The position numbers and the translations under genes were made by a program. A stretch of 14,206 bases of DNA, from NCBI GenBank assembly GCA_945871455.1, contig CAMBXJ010000047.1:1-14206 (forward strand), read 5' to 3'. Within the stretch, counting starts at the first letter, position 1. The number at the start of each line of letters is the position of its first letter. The notes under the pieces were generated by a model. That model was not told where the DNA came from. It did not search any database and saw only the letters and a program-made list of their open reading frames with translations. Shown one piece after another: positions 1 to 6,866 of the stretch. The DNA comes from Asaia bogorensis. Its GTDB lineage: Bacteria; Pseudomonadota; Alphaproteobacteria; Acetobacterales; Acetobacteraceae.

Positions 1-932
1 TCGGTGGCGGAAATCCGTGCGACGGAGGCCGCGATCGGCAGTTCGGCCGCCTCGGTGTGCACCGCCCAGGCGCCGTAATAGGCGTTGGATCGCGCCATCT
101 GCACTTGGATATACATCTCCGCGATCTTGTGCTTGATGCCCTGGAACGAGCCGATCGGACGGCCGAACGCGTAACGTTCCTTGGCATAGGCGTTTGCCAT
201 GTCCATGGCTGCTTCAGCGCCACCCACCTGCTCGAACGCCATCGGCACGGCGGCGTAATCCAGCAGCTTCCGCACGGTGTCCGGCCCCTCGCTGCCCGGA
301 AGCGGATCGGCCGCGGCATTCGCGAAGGTGATTTTCGCGTGGGATCGTGTGGGGTCGATCGTGGTGACGGTTTCGGCGGTGACGCCGGCCGCCTTCAGGT
401 CCACCAGATACAGCGCCGGGCCGGTGCCGCCATTTACGGCAACGATCGCGAAATCGGCGATGTCTCCGTCGGGTACGGCCAGTTTCACGGCTGTCAGCCT
501 GCCACCGCTGACGCTGGCGCCCAGTTTGCGCGCATCCGCCGGTCCCGGGCGTTCGGCCATGGCGAAGGTGCCGATCAGATCGCCGCTCGCCAGTTTCGGC
601 AGGTAGGCCTGCTTCTGGTCCTCCGACCCGAACAGCATCAGTGCTTCGGTCGCCAGATAGACCGATGAACTGAACGGCACGGGTGCGACCGCGCGCCCCA
701 GTTCCTCGGCCAGCACGCAAACGGCGAGCCGCCCCAGGCCCACGCCGCCATATTCTTCGGGGATGGCAGCCCCGGTCCAGCCCATCTCCGCGATCGCTTT
801 CCACAAGGCGCGGTCATAGGGTTCCGGCCCGTCCAATATGGCGCGCGGCACGGCCGGCGGGCAGCGATCGGCGAGGAAGCGGCGGGCTTCGTCGCGAAGC
901 TGGTTGAGTTCGTCGGAAAAGTCGAAATTCAT
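1..932 (-). CDS. Acyl-CoA dehydrogenase family protein (3' end cut by window edge)
   Basis: The frame opens with ATG at 932-930 and stays open for 310 codons to the left edge, so the C-terminus is missing. Acyl-CoA dehydrogenases are cytosolic FAD enzymes that introduce a 2,3-double bond into acyl-CoA thioesters. Seen here: the N-terminal helical domain (residues 1-115, with IPEEYGGVGLG at 58-68 and LAEELGR at 74-80), the middle beta domain, and the start of the C-terminal helical domain with ERYAFGRPIGSFQGIKHKIA at 252-271, which carries the conserved Arg-Phe-Gly and Phe-Gln of the FAD and dimer contact region. The family is usually about 380 residues, so roughly 70 are outside. The middle-domain loop that normally reads AMTEPxxGSD is FAMAERPGPADA (123-134), lacking the Gly-Ser-Asp, so this may be a divergent or heteromeric-type subunit (inference). 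The start is supported by GAGGGA 10 bp upstream. It is divergent from the DUF29 gene. Confidence 0.93.
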   Translation of the reverse strand, partial: MNFDFSDELNQLRDEARRFLADRCPPAVPRAILDGPEPYDRALWKAIAEMGWTGAAIPEEYGGVGLGRLAVCVLAEELGRAVAPVPFSSSVYLATEALMLFGSEDQKQAYLPKLASGDLIGTFAMAERPGPADARKLGASVSGGRLTAVKLAVPDGDIADFAIVAVNGGTGPALYLVDLKAAGVTAETVTTIDPTRSHAKITFANAAADPLPGSEGPDTVRKLLDYAAVPMAFEQVGGAEAAMDMANAYAKERYAFGRPIGSFQGIKHKIAEMYIQVQMARSNAYYGAWAVHTEAAELPIAASVARISAT

Positions 933-1040
933 CGGTGCGTTCCCTCTTGATCCGTTGGCGGCAACCCTATCGGGGGACGCGCCGGATGACCATATCGGCG
1001 CGCTTCCAAGTCGCTCGGCGGATGGATAGACTGCACGCGC

Positions 1041-1067
1041 CGGGACCCGAAGATGCACGGGACCCGA
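1041..1067. repeat. 10-bp direct repeat upstream of the DUF29 gene
   Basis: The decamer CGGGACCCGA occurs at 1041-1050 and again at 1058-1067, with a period of 17 bp, each copy preceded at a slightly different distance by TGCACG. The second copy overlaps the GAGGG Shine-Dalgarno of the DUF29 gene at 1066-1070. It lies in the divergent intergenic region between the acyl-CoA dehydrogenase and DUF29 genes. It could be an operator or a chance duplication; nothing more can be said from sequence. Confidence 0.4.
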
Positions 1068-1079
1068 GGGACAAGGGCG

Positions 1080-1514
1080 ATGTCGAACACCCTGTATGAG
1101 CGCGATTTCCATGCCTGGGCCAATGAACAGGCTGCCCTGCTGCGGGAAGGCAGGCTCGACCGTCTTGATATCGAGAATATCGCCGAAGAGATCGAGAGCA
1201 TGGGACGCGGCGAGAAGCGTGAACTGGTCAATCGTCTGACGATATTGTTGACGCACCTGCTGAAATCGCGGTTCCAGCCCGGGTTTCGCGGTAATTCCTG
1301 GCGGTTGACCATTGAGGAGCAGCGTGACCGATTGCGCGAGCATCTGCGGGATAGTCCAAGCCTGACCGCGCATCTCGACCAGGCAATCATCGACGCTTAT
1401 CGGCGTGCGAGACTCGCGGGCGAACAGGAAATCGGGTTGCCGCGAGCGATTTTTCCTGACCCTTGCCCCTTCACGGTGGAAGATATCTTCAACGACGATT
1501 TCTGGCCGAACTGA
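1080..1514 (+). CDS. DUF29 domain-containing protein
   Basis: A 144-residue protein that fits the DUF29 family along its whole length. Seen are the typical N-terminus MSNTLYERDFHAWANEQAAL, the core LDIENIAEEIESMGR, a helical stretch RLTILLTHLLK, the WR..I.EQR segment, and the C-terminal EIGLP...FP..CPFTVEDIFNDDFWP. The frame is open from an ATG at 1053, but the start chosen is ATG 1080: family members begin this way and GAGGG stands 9 bp upstream. DUF29 proteins are small, mostly helical and without known biochemical function; they are often multicopy in cyanobacteria and some alphaproteobacteria. The next gene, a metallophosphoesterase, follows on the same strand after about 100 bp, so the two probably share a transcript. 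The family call is firm and the function is unknown. Confidence 0.92.
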   Translation: MSNTLYERDFHAWANEQAALLREGRLDRLDIENIAEEIESMGRGEKRELVNRLTILLTHLLKSRFQPGFRGNSWRLTIEEQRDRLREHLRDSPSLTAHLDQAIIDAYRRARLAGEQEIGLPRAIFPDPCPFTVEDIFNDDFWPN

Positions 1515-1615
1515 ATCAGCGGACCCGCGTGGGAGGCTGCCTCGCGGTCCAGGCATCGCCGAACCGACCGCGGCATGGTATCACCGCCTTCCCGGCCCCT
1601 GACCCAGGACCCATC

Positions 1616-2458
1616 TTGCCGCCTCCACCCCGCCTGTTCGCGATCAGCGATCTGCATGTCGATTACCGGGAAAACCGGGCCTTCGTCGACACGATCATGC
1701 CGGATAATCCCGAGGATTGGCTGATCGTCGCCGGCGATGTCAGCCACCGGCTCGATCAGCTCACGCTCGTGCTGGAACTGTTGCGAGACAGATTCGGCAA
1801 AGTCATCTATACCCCGGGCAACCACGATCTGTGGACCCGATCCGACGAGGGCGGCGGATTGCGGGGGGAGCATCGCTATCGTCGCCTGGTCTCGATCTGC
1901 CAGGAACTGGGGGTGTGCTGTCCGGAAGATCCGTATCCGATCTGGCATCAGAACGGGGAGGACTTTGTCATCGCCCCGTTGTTTCTATTGTACGACTACA
2001 CGCTGCGCCCGGACGGAACGACGAAGCAGGACGCCATGGCGCGCGCCTATGCGGCGTCGGTCGTGTGTGCCGACGAATTGCTGCTGTTCGCCGATCCCTA
2101 TCCCAGCCGGGAAGACTGGTGCGCGGAGCGGGTGCGCGTCACACGCGCACGCCTCGATGCGTTGCCGGCGGGCCTGCGCACGGTGCTGATTTCTCATTGG
2201 CCGTTGCATCCAGGGCCGACCCGGCGGCTGCGCCATCCGGAGTTCGCGATCTGGTGCGGAACCCGTGCCACCGAGGACTGGCATTTGCGTTATCGCTGCG
2301 CCGTGTCGATCCACGGGCATCTGCACATCCCGTTGACCGATCATTACGACGGCGTGCGGCACGAGGAAGTCTCCCTCGGCTACCCGCGGGAGCGTCATGC
2401 CCGGACGCGGCCGATTCAATACGGTCCGCGGCTTGTGTTTCCGGATGGGGAGGCCTGA
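1616..2458 (+). CDS. Calcineurin-like metallophosphoesterase
   Basis: A 280-residue protein with the complete metal-binding motif set of the calcineurin-like phosphoesterase superfamily: D12-L-H14 (ISDLHVDY), G40-D41, G68-N69-H70-D71 (TPGNHDLW), H194 (LISHWPLHP) and G234-H235-L-H237 (IHGHLHIP). Such enzymes hydrolyse phosphomono- or phosphodiesters with two divalent metals; the substrate cannot be told here. No signal peptide or membrane segment is visible, so it is presumably cytosolic. The frame is open back to an ATG at 1463, inside the DUF29 gene, but the added 51 residues look like translated non-coding DNA. I chose TTG 1616, in frame, with AGGA at 1606-1609 (6-base spacing) and immediately before the first beta strand RLFAISDLH. 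GTG 1529 is an alternative. It probably forms a two-gene unit with the DUF29 gene. Confidence 0.9.
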   Translation: MPPPPRLFAISDLHVDYRENRAFVDTIMPDNPEDWLIVAGDVSHRLDQLTLVLELLRDRFGKVIYTPGNHDLWTRSDEGGGLRGEHRYRRLVSICQELGVCCPEDPYPIWHQNGEDFVIAPLFLLYDYTLRPDGTTKQDAMARAYAASVVCADELLLFADPYPSREDWCAERVRVTRARLDALPAGLRTVLISHWPLHPGPTRRLRHPEFAIWCGTRATEDWHLRYRCAVSIHGHLHIPLTDHYDGVRHEEVSLGYPRERHARTRPIQYGPRLVFPDGEA

Positions 2459-2657
2459 TACGGTGGATCAGCCGATGATCGGCGCGTCCACGGTCACGTG
2501 CGCCAAGGGGGCGGCCACGATCCGCCAACCCGCTGCCCGCCGTTGAAGTCCCGGTTGCCGGGTCAAGACCGGCAATAACGAAACGATATGTGCATCGGTC
2601 AATGGGTCGGCCGGGTGGTATGGACCAGCCCGCGGAAAGATTGACTTTCCGGTCACT

Positions 2658-2689
2658 GCCGCCCCGTCGGGATCACCCCGCGGGGCGGC
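2658..2689. other. GC-rich inverted repeat between convergent genes
   Basis: GCCGCCCCG at 2658-2666 is perfectly complementary to CGGGGCGGC at 2681-2689, leaving a 14-base loop. It lies in the 270-bp gap between the ends of the plus-strand metallophosphoesterase gene and the minus-strand carboxymuconolactone-decarboxylase-like gene, about 40 bp past the stop of the latter. There is no T-run on either strand, so it is not a canonical intrinsic terminator, though it may stabilise a 3' end. The rest of the gap holds no convincing gene. Confidence 0.35.
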
Positions 2690-2728
2690 CACGACAAAGT
2701 TGCAGTGCCGGTCAGCAGTCGGTTGTTC

Positions 2729-3121
2729 CTACGCCTCGGCGTTCATGTCCTTGAACACTTCGCACGCGGTCAACAGCGCCTCCCGCACCAAAGGCGCGCC
2801 GACATAGCCGGCCAGATGCAGGATCGCCTCGGACAACTCGTCCTCGGTCCAGCCCTGGTTGCGGGCGAAGCGCAGATGCAGCTTCAGTTCCGGGTCGCGG
2901 CCCTGCGCGACGTCGGAGATCACGACGATCAGCGCGCGGGTCTTCAGATCCAGGCCCGGACGGGTCCAGAGCGTGCCGAAGACGGTTTCCTGCGTAACTT
3001 CGGCGAATTTCTCCATGATGGGATTGGTGTAGACAGAGCTGTCCAGCTTGTCCGCATACGCCTCCCCCATCAGCTTCCGCCGCATCGCTCTGCCGGCTGC
3101 TCGGCGTTCACTGTCTGCCAT
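2729..3121 (-). CDS. Carboxymuconolactone decarboxylase family protein (PcaC-like)
   Basis: A 130-residue protein with the all-helical carboxymuconolactone decarboxylase/AhpD fold. The PcaC-like core is clear: TLWTRPGLDLKTRALIVVI (about 50-68), GRDPELKLHLRFARNQG (74-90) with the conserved LHL histidine, and EDELSEAILHLAGYVGAP (93-110). There is no CxxC pair, so it is not the AhpD peroxidase type. PcaC decarboxylates 4-carboxymuconolactone in the protocatechuate branch of the beta-ketoadipate pathway, but the other pca genes are absent, so the true substrate is open. Start ATG 3121-3119 has GGGAGA about 8 bp upstream. It is the last gene of the minus-strand catabolic cluster, 67 bp after the VOC gene, and converges with the metallophosphoesterase gene. 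Confidence 0.93.
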   Translation of the reverse strand: MADSERRAAGRAMRRKLMGEAYADKLDSSVYTNPIMEKFAEVTQETVFGTLWTRPGLDLKTRALIVVISDVAQGRDPELKLHLRFARNQGWTEDELSEAILHLAGYVGAPLVREALLTACEVFKDMNAEA

Positions 3122-3188
3122 TGGTCGTCTCCCGTTGGACGTGGTTGCCCGGCCAGTCTAGCCGGTTGATGCGCGCGGGCCAATCCGA

Positions 3189-3677
3189 TCAGGCGTGCAA
3201 CCGCTTCTCCTGCTGCCAACGCGCCAGAATGTCATGCGATTGGCCGTTGGTCGGATCCATGGCCGCGTCGTGACCGTCCAGTTTGGTGGTCAACTCGATC
3301 ACGTATCCGTTTGGATCCCGGAAGTAGATAGAGCGGATGAACGAATGGTCCGCCGGCCCCCTGACTTCAATCCCCGCCGAGTGTCCCTTGTCCAGCATGG
3401 TGTCGAGCGTCGCCGCATCGACTTCCAGCGCTATATGCAGGTCGAAATCATGCTGCGCCTTGAAGTCGAACGGCGATCCCGGAACCTCGAAGAAGGCGAG
3501 GTAGGATTTGTCACCGAGTTCGAAAAATGTATGCAGCGCGCTGGTATCGCGGCCGGTCTGGGTCTGACCGATCCGCAACGCGCCGGCCAGCTTCAGGCCG
3601 AGGAAATCCTCGTAGAACGCCCGGGTTTCCTCGGAATCACGGCAGCGATAGGCGTTGTGGTGCAGGCCCTTGATCAT
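3189..3677 (-). CDS. VOC family protein (glyoxalase / extradiol dioxygenase fold)
   Basis: A vicinal-oxygen-chelate protein of 162 residues with two beta-alpha-beta-beta-beta modules. The first starts at MIKGLHHNAYRCRD, followed by ETRAFYEDFLGLKL and a strand reading YLAFFEVPG. The second has FDLHIALEVD, then SIYFRDPNGYVIELTT. Candidate metal ligands are the first-strand His (H6 or H7), the His of DLHIALEV and the Glu of YVIEL, consistent with an active metal site. Members isomerise, lyse or oxidise small substrates or ring-cleavage intermediates. The frame has three possible ATGs (3689, 3680, 3677). I chose 3677 because GGAG lies 6 bases before it, whereas 3680 is too close and 3689 has no ribosome site. 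It sits between the GST remnant and the PcaC-like gene, in the same direction. Confidence 0.9.
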   Translation of the reverse strand: MIKGLHHNAYRCRDSEETRAFYEDFLGLKLAGALRIGQTQTGRDTSALHTFFELGDKSYLAFFEVPGSPFDFKAQHDFDLHIALEVDAATLDTMLDKGHSAGIEVRGPADHSFIRSIYFRDPNGYVIELTTKLDGHDAAMDPTNGQSHDILARWQQEKRLHA

Positions 3678-3714
3678 CATGCGCTCCATCGTCGATCGAT
3701 GTGGAAGACCGTCC

Positions 3715-4052
3715 CTACAGCGTTACATGGGTCGGTCCACGCAGATATTCAGCCCAGCCATACAACGCCGCGTTGGTTGCCTGCCAGTTGGGGCGGGCTT
3801 GCATGGTCGCATACCAGCCGGCGACGTCGGGGTAGGCGGCGAAGGTGCAGCCGATGGTCTCGCCCAGGGAGACGGTTCCGGATGCCAGGTAGTTGGCGAT
3901 GGTGATGGCATTTCCGCACGAAAACGTCCGATCGCCGATGATGTGATCGTTCAGGATACCGAGGAAGTGTTCCGCATTTTGCTTTGCCGCCGCGACGGCC
4001 TGTTGCTGGTCGGTCGCGTCAGGCAGTTTGTAGTGATCGCCACGCAGACGGA
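3715..4052 (-). pseudogene. Glutathione S-transferase, C-terminal-domain remnant
   Basis: Directly after the stop codon of the Rieske gene an open frame encodes about 110 residues that read as the alpha-helical C-terminal domain of a glutathione S-transferase. Seen are HFLGILNDHIIGDRTFSCG, then AITIANYLASGTVSLGETIG (the N-capping/TIADY region) and CTFAAYPDVAGWYATMQARP with a closing Trp, ending at TAG 3717-3715. The N-terminal thioredoxin-like, glutathione-binding domain is absent: upstream the same frame runs through the Rieske gene as nonsense, and no ATG, GTG or TTG precedes the homologous part in frame. The simplest reading is a gene truncated by deletion, its 5' half replaced at the Rieske 3' end. 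It lies 26-38 bp from the VOC gene, in the same direction. A programmed or re-initiated fusion with the Rieske protein is possible but unsupported. Confidence 0.72.
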
Positions 4053-4466
4053 TCAGAGTTCCACGACCACGTAATTCCGTTCGACCGTCACCGGCACTGT
4101 TTCGGCAACGAAGGGGCCCTTGGCCAGAGCTTCTCCGGCAACGACCTCCACCTTGTAGGTGCGGGCTTTCACGCTTTCCGGATGGCACCAGGACTGGCCG
4201 GTCTTGATGTCGAATTCCCAGCCATGCCAGGGGCAGCGCAGCATCTCCCCCTCATGGGTCAGGCTGTATTCGCCGGGGCGGCTCGATTCGAACCGCCCCA
4301 TGATCGGCCCCAGGCACAACGCAGCCCCTTCATGCGGGCAACGATTGATCAGGGCGTAGTATTCGCCATGGACGTTGTAGACGCCGATTTCCCGCCCCGC
4401 CACCGTGACGATTTTGCAGGTGCCGACGGCAATTTCGTCAACGGTGGCAACGACATGACGAGCCAC
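4053..4466 (-). CDS. Rieske [2Fe-2S] domain protein (ferredoxin-like)
   Basis: A 137-residue single-domain Rieske protein. The cluster ligands are complete: C43-P-H45 in NRCPHEGAALC and C78-P-W-H81 in LRCPWHGWEFD, separated by an insertion of about 30 residues containing a polar loop. Rieske ferredoxins pass electrons to ring-hydroxylating or other oxygenases; some family members are standalone redox partners. No oxygenase alpha subunit or reductase is in this window, so its partner is unknown. The start codon is GTG at 4466-4464; the nearby ATG at 4456 is out of frame. There is only a weak ribosome site, and the stop of the upstream amidohydrolase lies 10 bp before it, so translational coupling is likely. 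It is the third gene in the minus-strand cluster and is directly followed by the GST remnant. Confidence 0.93.
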   Translation of the reverse strand: MARHVVATVDEIAVGTCKIVTVAGREIGVYNVHGEYYALINRCPHEGAALCLGPIMGRFESSRPGEYSLTHEGEMLRCPWHGWEFDIKTGQSWCHPESVKARTYKVEVVAGEALAKGPFVAETVPVTVERNYVVVEL

Positions 4467-4476
4467 GAAAGGCGGC

Positions 4477-5589
4477 CTATACCAACCCGTAGAACGCCAG
4501 CGCGTTCTCGCGGAACAGCATCTGCTTGTGCTTCTCGGGCAACGGCACCTTGAAGGCGTAGCGCGGGTCGTCCTGATCCCAATGCGGATAGTCGGTGGAG
4601 AACATGATGCGGTCCCAGCCGATCCATTCGCAGGTGGCGAGCAGATCCTCGGGGCGTTCCGGCTCCTCGATCGGTTGCGTCGTCACCCAGATATGGTCGC
4701 GGATATATTCCGACGGCAGTTTCTTCAGGTGGGGCACTTCGTCGCGCAGGCGCTTGTAGTGCTTGTCCAGCCGCCAGGACAACGACGGCAGCCAGGCGAA
4801 GCCACCCTCCACCAGCGCCACACGCAGGTTGGGGATATGCTCGAACACGCCTTCGATCACCAGGCTGGTGACGAGCGCTTCCTTCGACTGCGGATAGGAC
4901 GGATGTTCTTCGTGATAGAAGGACGGCCATCCGCCGCCGGTGGACGGATGGCCCGACGTGCCGCCCAGATGCAGCGCGATGGAGTAGCCGTTGGCGGCAC
5001 AGGCTTCCAGGATCTTCCAGTAGCGACGCCTCCCCAAAGGCTCCAACCCCCGCGGCGGGATCATCACATGGGTGAAACGGCGGTCGCCGGCGCGAAGCTC
5101 GATCTCCTTGATCGCAGCCTCGGTGTACTCGGTGGTGATCTGGATCGCGGCTTTCAGGCGCGGTTCGGCATCGCACCACACCTGCGCTTCCCAGTCATTC
5201 GCCGCGGTGCACATCGCCGCGCCGAATTCCAGGTTGCGTTCGTCCCCGCCGCGGCCGAGCAGCGGCATCATCATGCCGTAGGACACGCCGAACGCATCCA
5301 GCAACTGCTTCCGCATCAACGCCAGGTCGGATCCCGGATGGCTGCCATCCTTCGGCCACGCGTCATGGCGCATCCCGGTGCCGGGCGACATCCGCGGATA
5401 ATTCGGCGCTGCCCCGAACGGCGCGCGTGCCCGGTTGCCGATCGTCTGGCGATGCTTGCGCCATTTCTCCGACAGGAACTGGTCCAGATCGGCGGGCGAT
5501 TTCGTGTAGGGATGCACGTCGCAATCGACAAACCCCAACTGGGTCTGTGCGCTGACATCGGGTTTGCGGTCCGTCACCGTGACATTCAT
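4477..5589 (-). CDS. Amidohydrolase family protein (ACMSD-type), second paralog
   Basis: A 370-residue TIM-barrel metal-dependent hydrolase of the amidohydrolase-2 group, which includes aminocarboxymuconate semialdehyde decarboxylase and related non-oxidative decarboxylases. Seen: the first-strand metal motif VDCDVHP (D22, D24, H26), H207 in IALHLGG, E261-G in VEGGFAWLP, and D333 in FSTDYPHW. It shares the landmarks PGSDL, LDAFG, GWPSFY and STDYPHW with the gene just upstream, so the two are paralogs. The enzyme would cleave a C-C (decarboxylation) or C-N/C-O bond of a carboxylate; the substrate is unknown. ATG 5589-5587 is preceded by AGGAG, which overlaps the stop codon of the upstream paralog (TAGGAG), so translation is probably coupled. 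Confidence 0.93.
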   Translation of the reverse strand: MNVTVTDRKPDVSAQTQLGFVDCDVHPYTKSPADLDQFLSEKWRKHRQTIGNRARAPFGAAPNYPRMSPGTGMRHDAWPKDGSHPGSDLALMRKQLLDAFGVSYGMMMPLLGRGGDERNLEFGAAMCTAANDWEAQVWCDAEPRLKAAIQITTEYTEAAIKEIELRAGDRRFTHVMIPPRGLEPLGRRRYWKILEACAANGYSIALHLGGTSGHPSTGGGWPSFYHEEHPSYPQSKEALVTSLVIEGVFEHIPNLRVALVEGGFAWLPSLSWRLDKHYKRLRDEVPHLKKLPSEYIRDHIWVTTQPIEEPERPEDLLATCEWIGWDRIMFSTDYPHWDQDDPRYAFKVPLPEKHKQMLFRENALAFYGLV

Positions 5590-5601
5590 CGGAAGGGACT
5601 C

Positions 5602-6669
5602 CTACAGTTTCAGGCGAGTATAGGTTTTCAGCGGGTTTTCGACCTGGATCTTGCGCAGCAGGCGTTCGGGCAGTCCATCGGGAAGTGCCTCCGTGCCGTC
5701 AAAATGCCAGTGCGGATAGTCGGTGGAGAACAACAGCATGTCCTCGCAGTCGATTTCCTCGATAATCTTCAGCAGTTGTTCGGTCTTCGGCGGCGTATCG
5801 AAGGGCTGCACGGTCAGGCGCACATGCTCCCGCGCATAGTCGGCGGGGGATTTGTCCAGCCACGGCACTTCCGCCCGCACGCCGCGCCAGGTCTTGTTGG
5901 CGCGCCACATCCAGGCGGGCAGCCAGGTGACGCCGGATTCCATCAGCACGATCTTCAGGCGAGGGAATTCGACGAACGCGCCTTCCGAGATCAGGCTGTT
6001 CAGCACGCCGGCGAACCCGGTGGACCAGGAGACGTAGTCTTCCAGGTAATAAGACGGCCAACCGAGATTGGTCGGCGGATGGCGATACGAACTGCCCGCA
6101 TGCACGCCGATCGGCAAATCCGCCTGTTCGGCCGCGCGCAGCATCGGCCAGTTCAGGCGCCGGCCGAGGGGCAGTTCGGTCATTTCCCAGACCAGGACCT
6201 GGACGAAGCGGGAATCGGCGGCGCACCGCTCGATCTCCTTGGCGGCGAGGTCGGGGCTGTGCATGGGCACGACGATCGAGGCCCTGAGCCTCGGGTCCCG
6301 ATCCAGCCACTCCTTGCATATCCAATCGTTGATCGCTCGGCAGAACGCCGCCGAGAGGTCTTCGGAGAAGATGGCGGGGGAGCCGTGCAGCACGTTGCAG
6401 ATCGCATACCGGGTCTGGAACGCGTCCAGCGCCTGCGTCTGGAGCGTCGTCAGGTCGCTGCCCGGAAACCCCTTCGGCGGGCGCCAGTCGGGGCGGGCGT
6501 TGATCGGCGCGTTGGGCGGGAAGGCGCTGGCGTTATAGTTGTCTTTGTCGAGGCCTCGCATTTTGACGTGGGCGCGCCAGTAGTCGTCCAGATAGGGGAC
6601 GAGCACATGGGTTCCGGGCAAGGCCGGATGGATGTCGCAGTCAATCGCTCCTGGCGCGGGGATTGTCAC
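5602..6669 (-). CDS. Amidohydrolase family protein (ACMSD-type), first paralog
   Basis: A 355-residue amidohydrolase-2 family TIM-barrel protein. Metal-site residues are visible in order: D10, D12 and H14 in IDCDIHPALPG, H190 in IGVHAGSSYRHPP, E244 in LMESGVTWLP and D317 in LFSTDYPHWHFDG. Like its downstream paralog it has DxDxH in the first strand rather than the classic HxH, as is common in this branch of the family. A cytosolic hydrolase or non-oxidative decarboxylase role on a carboxylated, perhaps aromatic, substrate follows from the family, not from direct evidence. The start is GTG 6669-6667 with a very strong AGGAGGAG at 6682-6675, 5 bases upstream. It is the first gene of the cluster and lies just behind a good promoter; the downstream paralog starts 12 bp after its stop codon. 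Confidence 0.93.
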   Translation of the reverse strand: MTIPAPGAIDCDIHPALPGTHVLVPYLDDYWRAHVKMRGLDKDNYNASAFPPNAPINARPDWRPPKGFPGSDLTTLQTQALDAFQTRYAICNVLHGSPAIFSEDLSAAFCRAINDWICKEWLDRDPRLRASIVVPMHSPDLAAKEIERCAADSRFVQVLVWEMTELPLGRRLNWPMLRAAEQADLPIGVHAGSSYRHPPTNLGWPSYYLEDYVSWSTGFAGVLNSLISEGAFVEFPRLKIVLMESGVTWLPAWMWRANKTWRGVRAEVPWLDKSPADYAREHVRLTVQPFDTPPKTEQLLKIIEEIDCEDMLLFSTDYPHWHFDGTEALPDGLPERLLRKIQVENPLKTYTRLKL

Positions 6670-6692
6670 CGGCGCTCCTCCTGGTTGGGAGG

Positions 6693-6721
6693 AGGATAGG
6701 GCGGGTGGGGGTTGGGTTCAA
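6693..6721 (-). promoter_or_regulatory. Sigma70-type promoter of the amidohydrolase/Rieske operon
   Basis: On the minus strand TTGAAC (6721-6716) is followed after exactly 17 bp by TATCCT (6698-6693). The predicted transcription start near 6686 gives a leader of about 17 bases holding only the AGGAGGAG ribosome site before GTG 6669. The match to -35/-10 consensus is good, but no data confirm it and no operator is obvious beside it. Confidence 0.5.
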
Positions 6722-6803
6722 TGGTGGCGTGTGTTCAGGGCAGAGATTGGGTAGAGTGAGCCGCGAGAGCCAAGGTCGGTCGGTATATCGCCAGCTCGGC
6801 TGA

Positions 6804-6838
6804 AGGAGCGACGTTCCGTTTCGTCGCCGTGCGCTCCT
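6804..6838. other. Hairpin downstream of the Uma2 gene
   Basis: AGGAGCG at 6804-6810 pairs with CGCTCCT at 6832-6838 (7-bp perfect stem, 21-base loop with further short complementarity). It lies about 30 bp past the stop of the minus-strand Uma2 gene and upstream of the amidohydrolase promoter. No T-run follows, so a terminator role is only a possibility. The 197-bp gap otherwise contains only the promoter listed separately. Confidence 0.3.
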
Positions 6839-6866
6839 GGAGAGGATGCAAGGTACGATCCGAAAT

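Noticed and set aside
1463..1615. N-terminal extension of the metallophosphoesterase from ATG 1463
   Set aside because: It overlaps the DUF29 coding end and encodes low-complexity Pro/Arg-rich sequence unlike the family; TTG 1616 with AGGA fits better.
2468..2692. 74-codon minus-strand frame between the phosphoesterase and PcaC-like genes
   Set aside because: No motif and no ribosome site; it overlaps the GC-rich inverted repeat. It might be a gene tail, but nothing supports that.
4053..4188. Extension of the GST remnant upstream to ATG 4188
   Set aside because: This part is the Rieske gene read in another frame and shows no thioredoxin-like domain.
4528..6699. A 723-codon open frame on the plus strand opposite the two amidohydrolase genes
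   Set aside because: It is rich in Arg, His, Gln and Gly with no domain, while both minus-strand frames show full family motifs. Long antisense frames are expected in GC-rich coding DNA.
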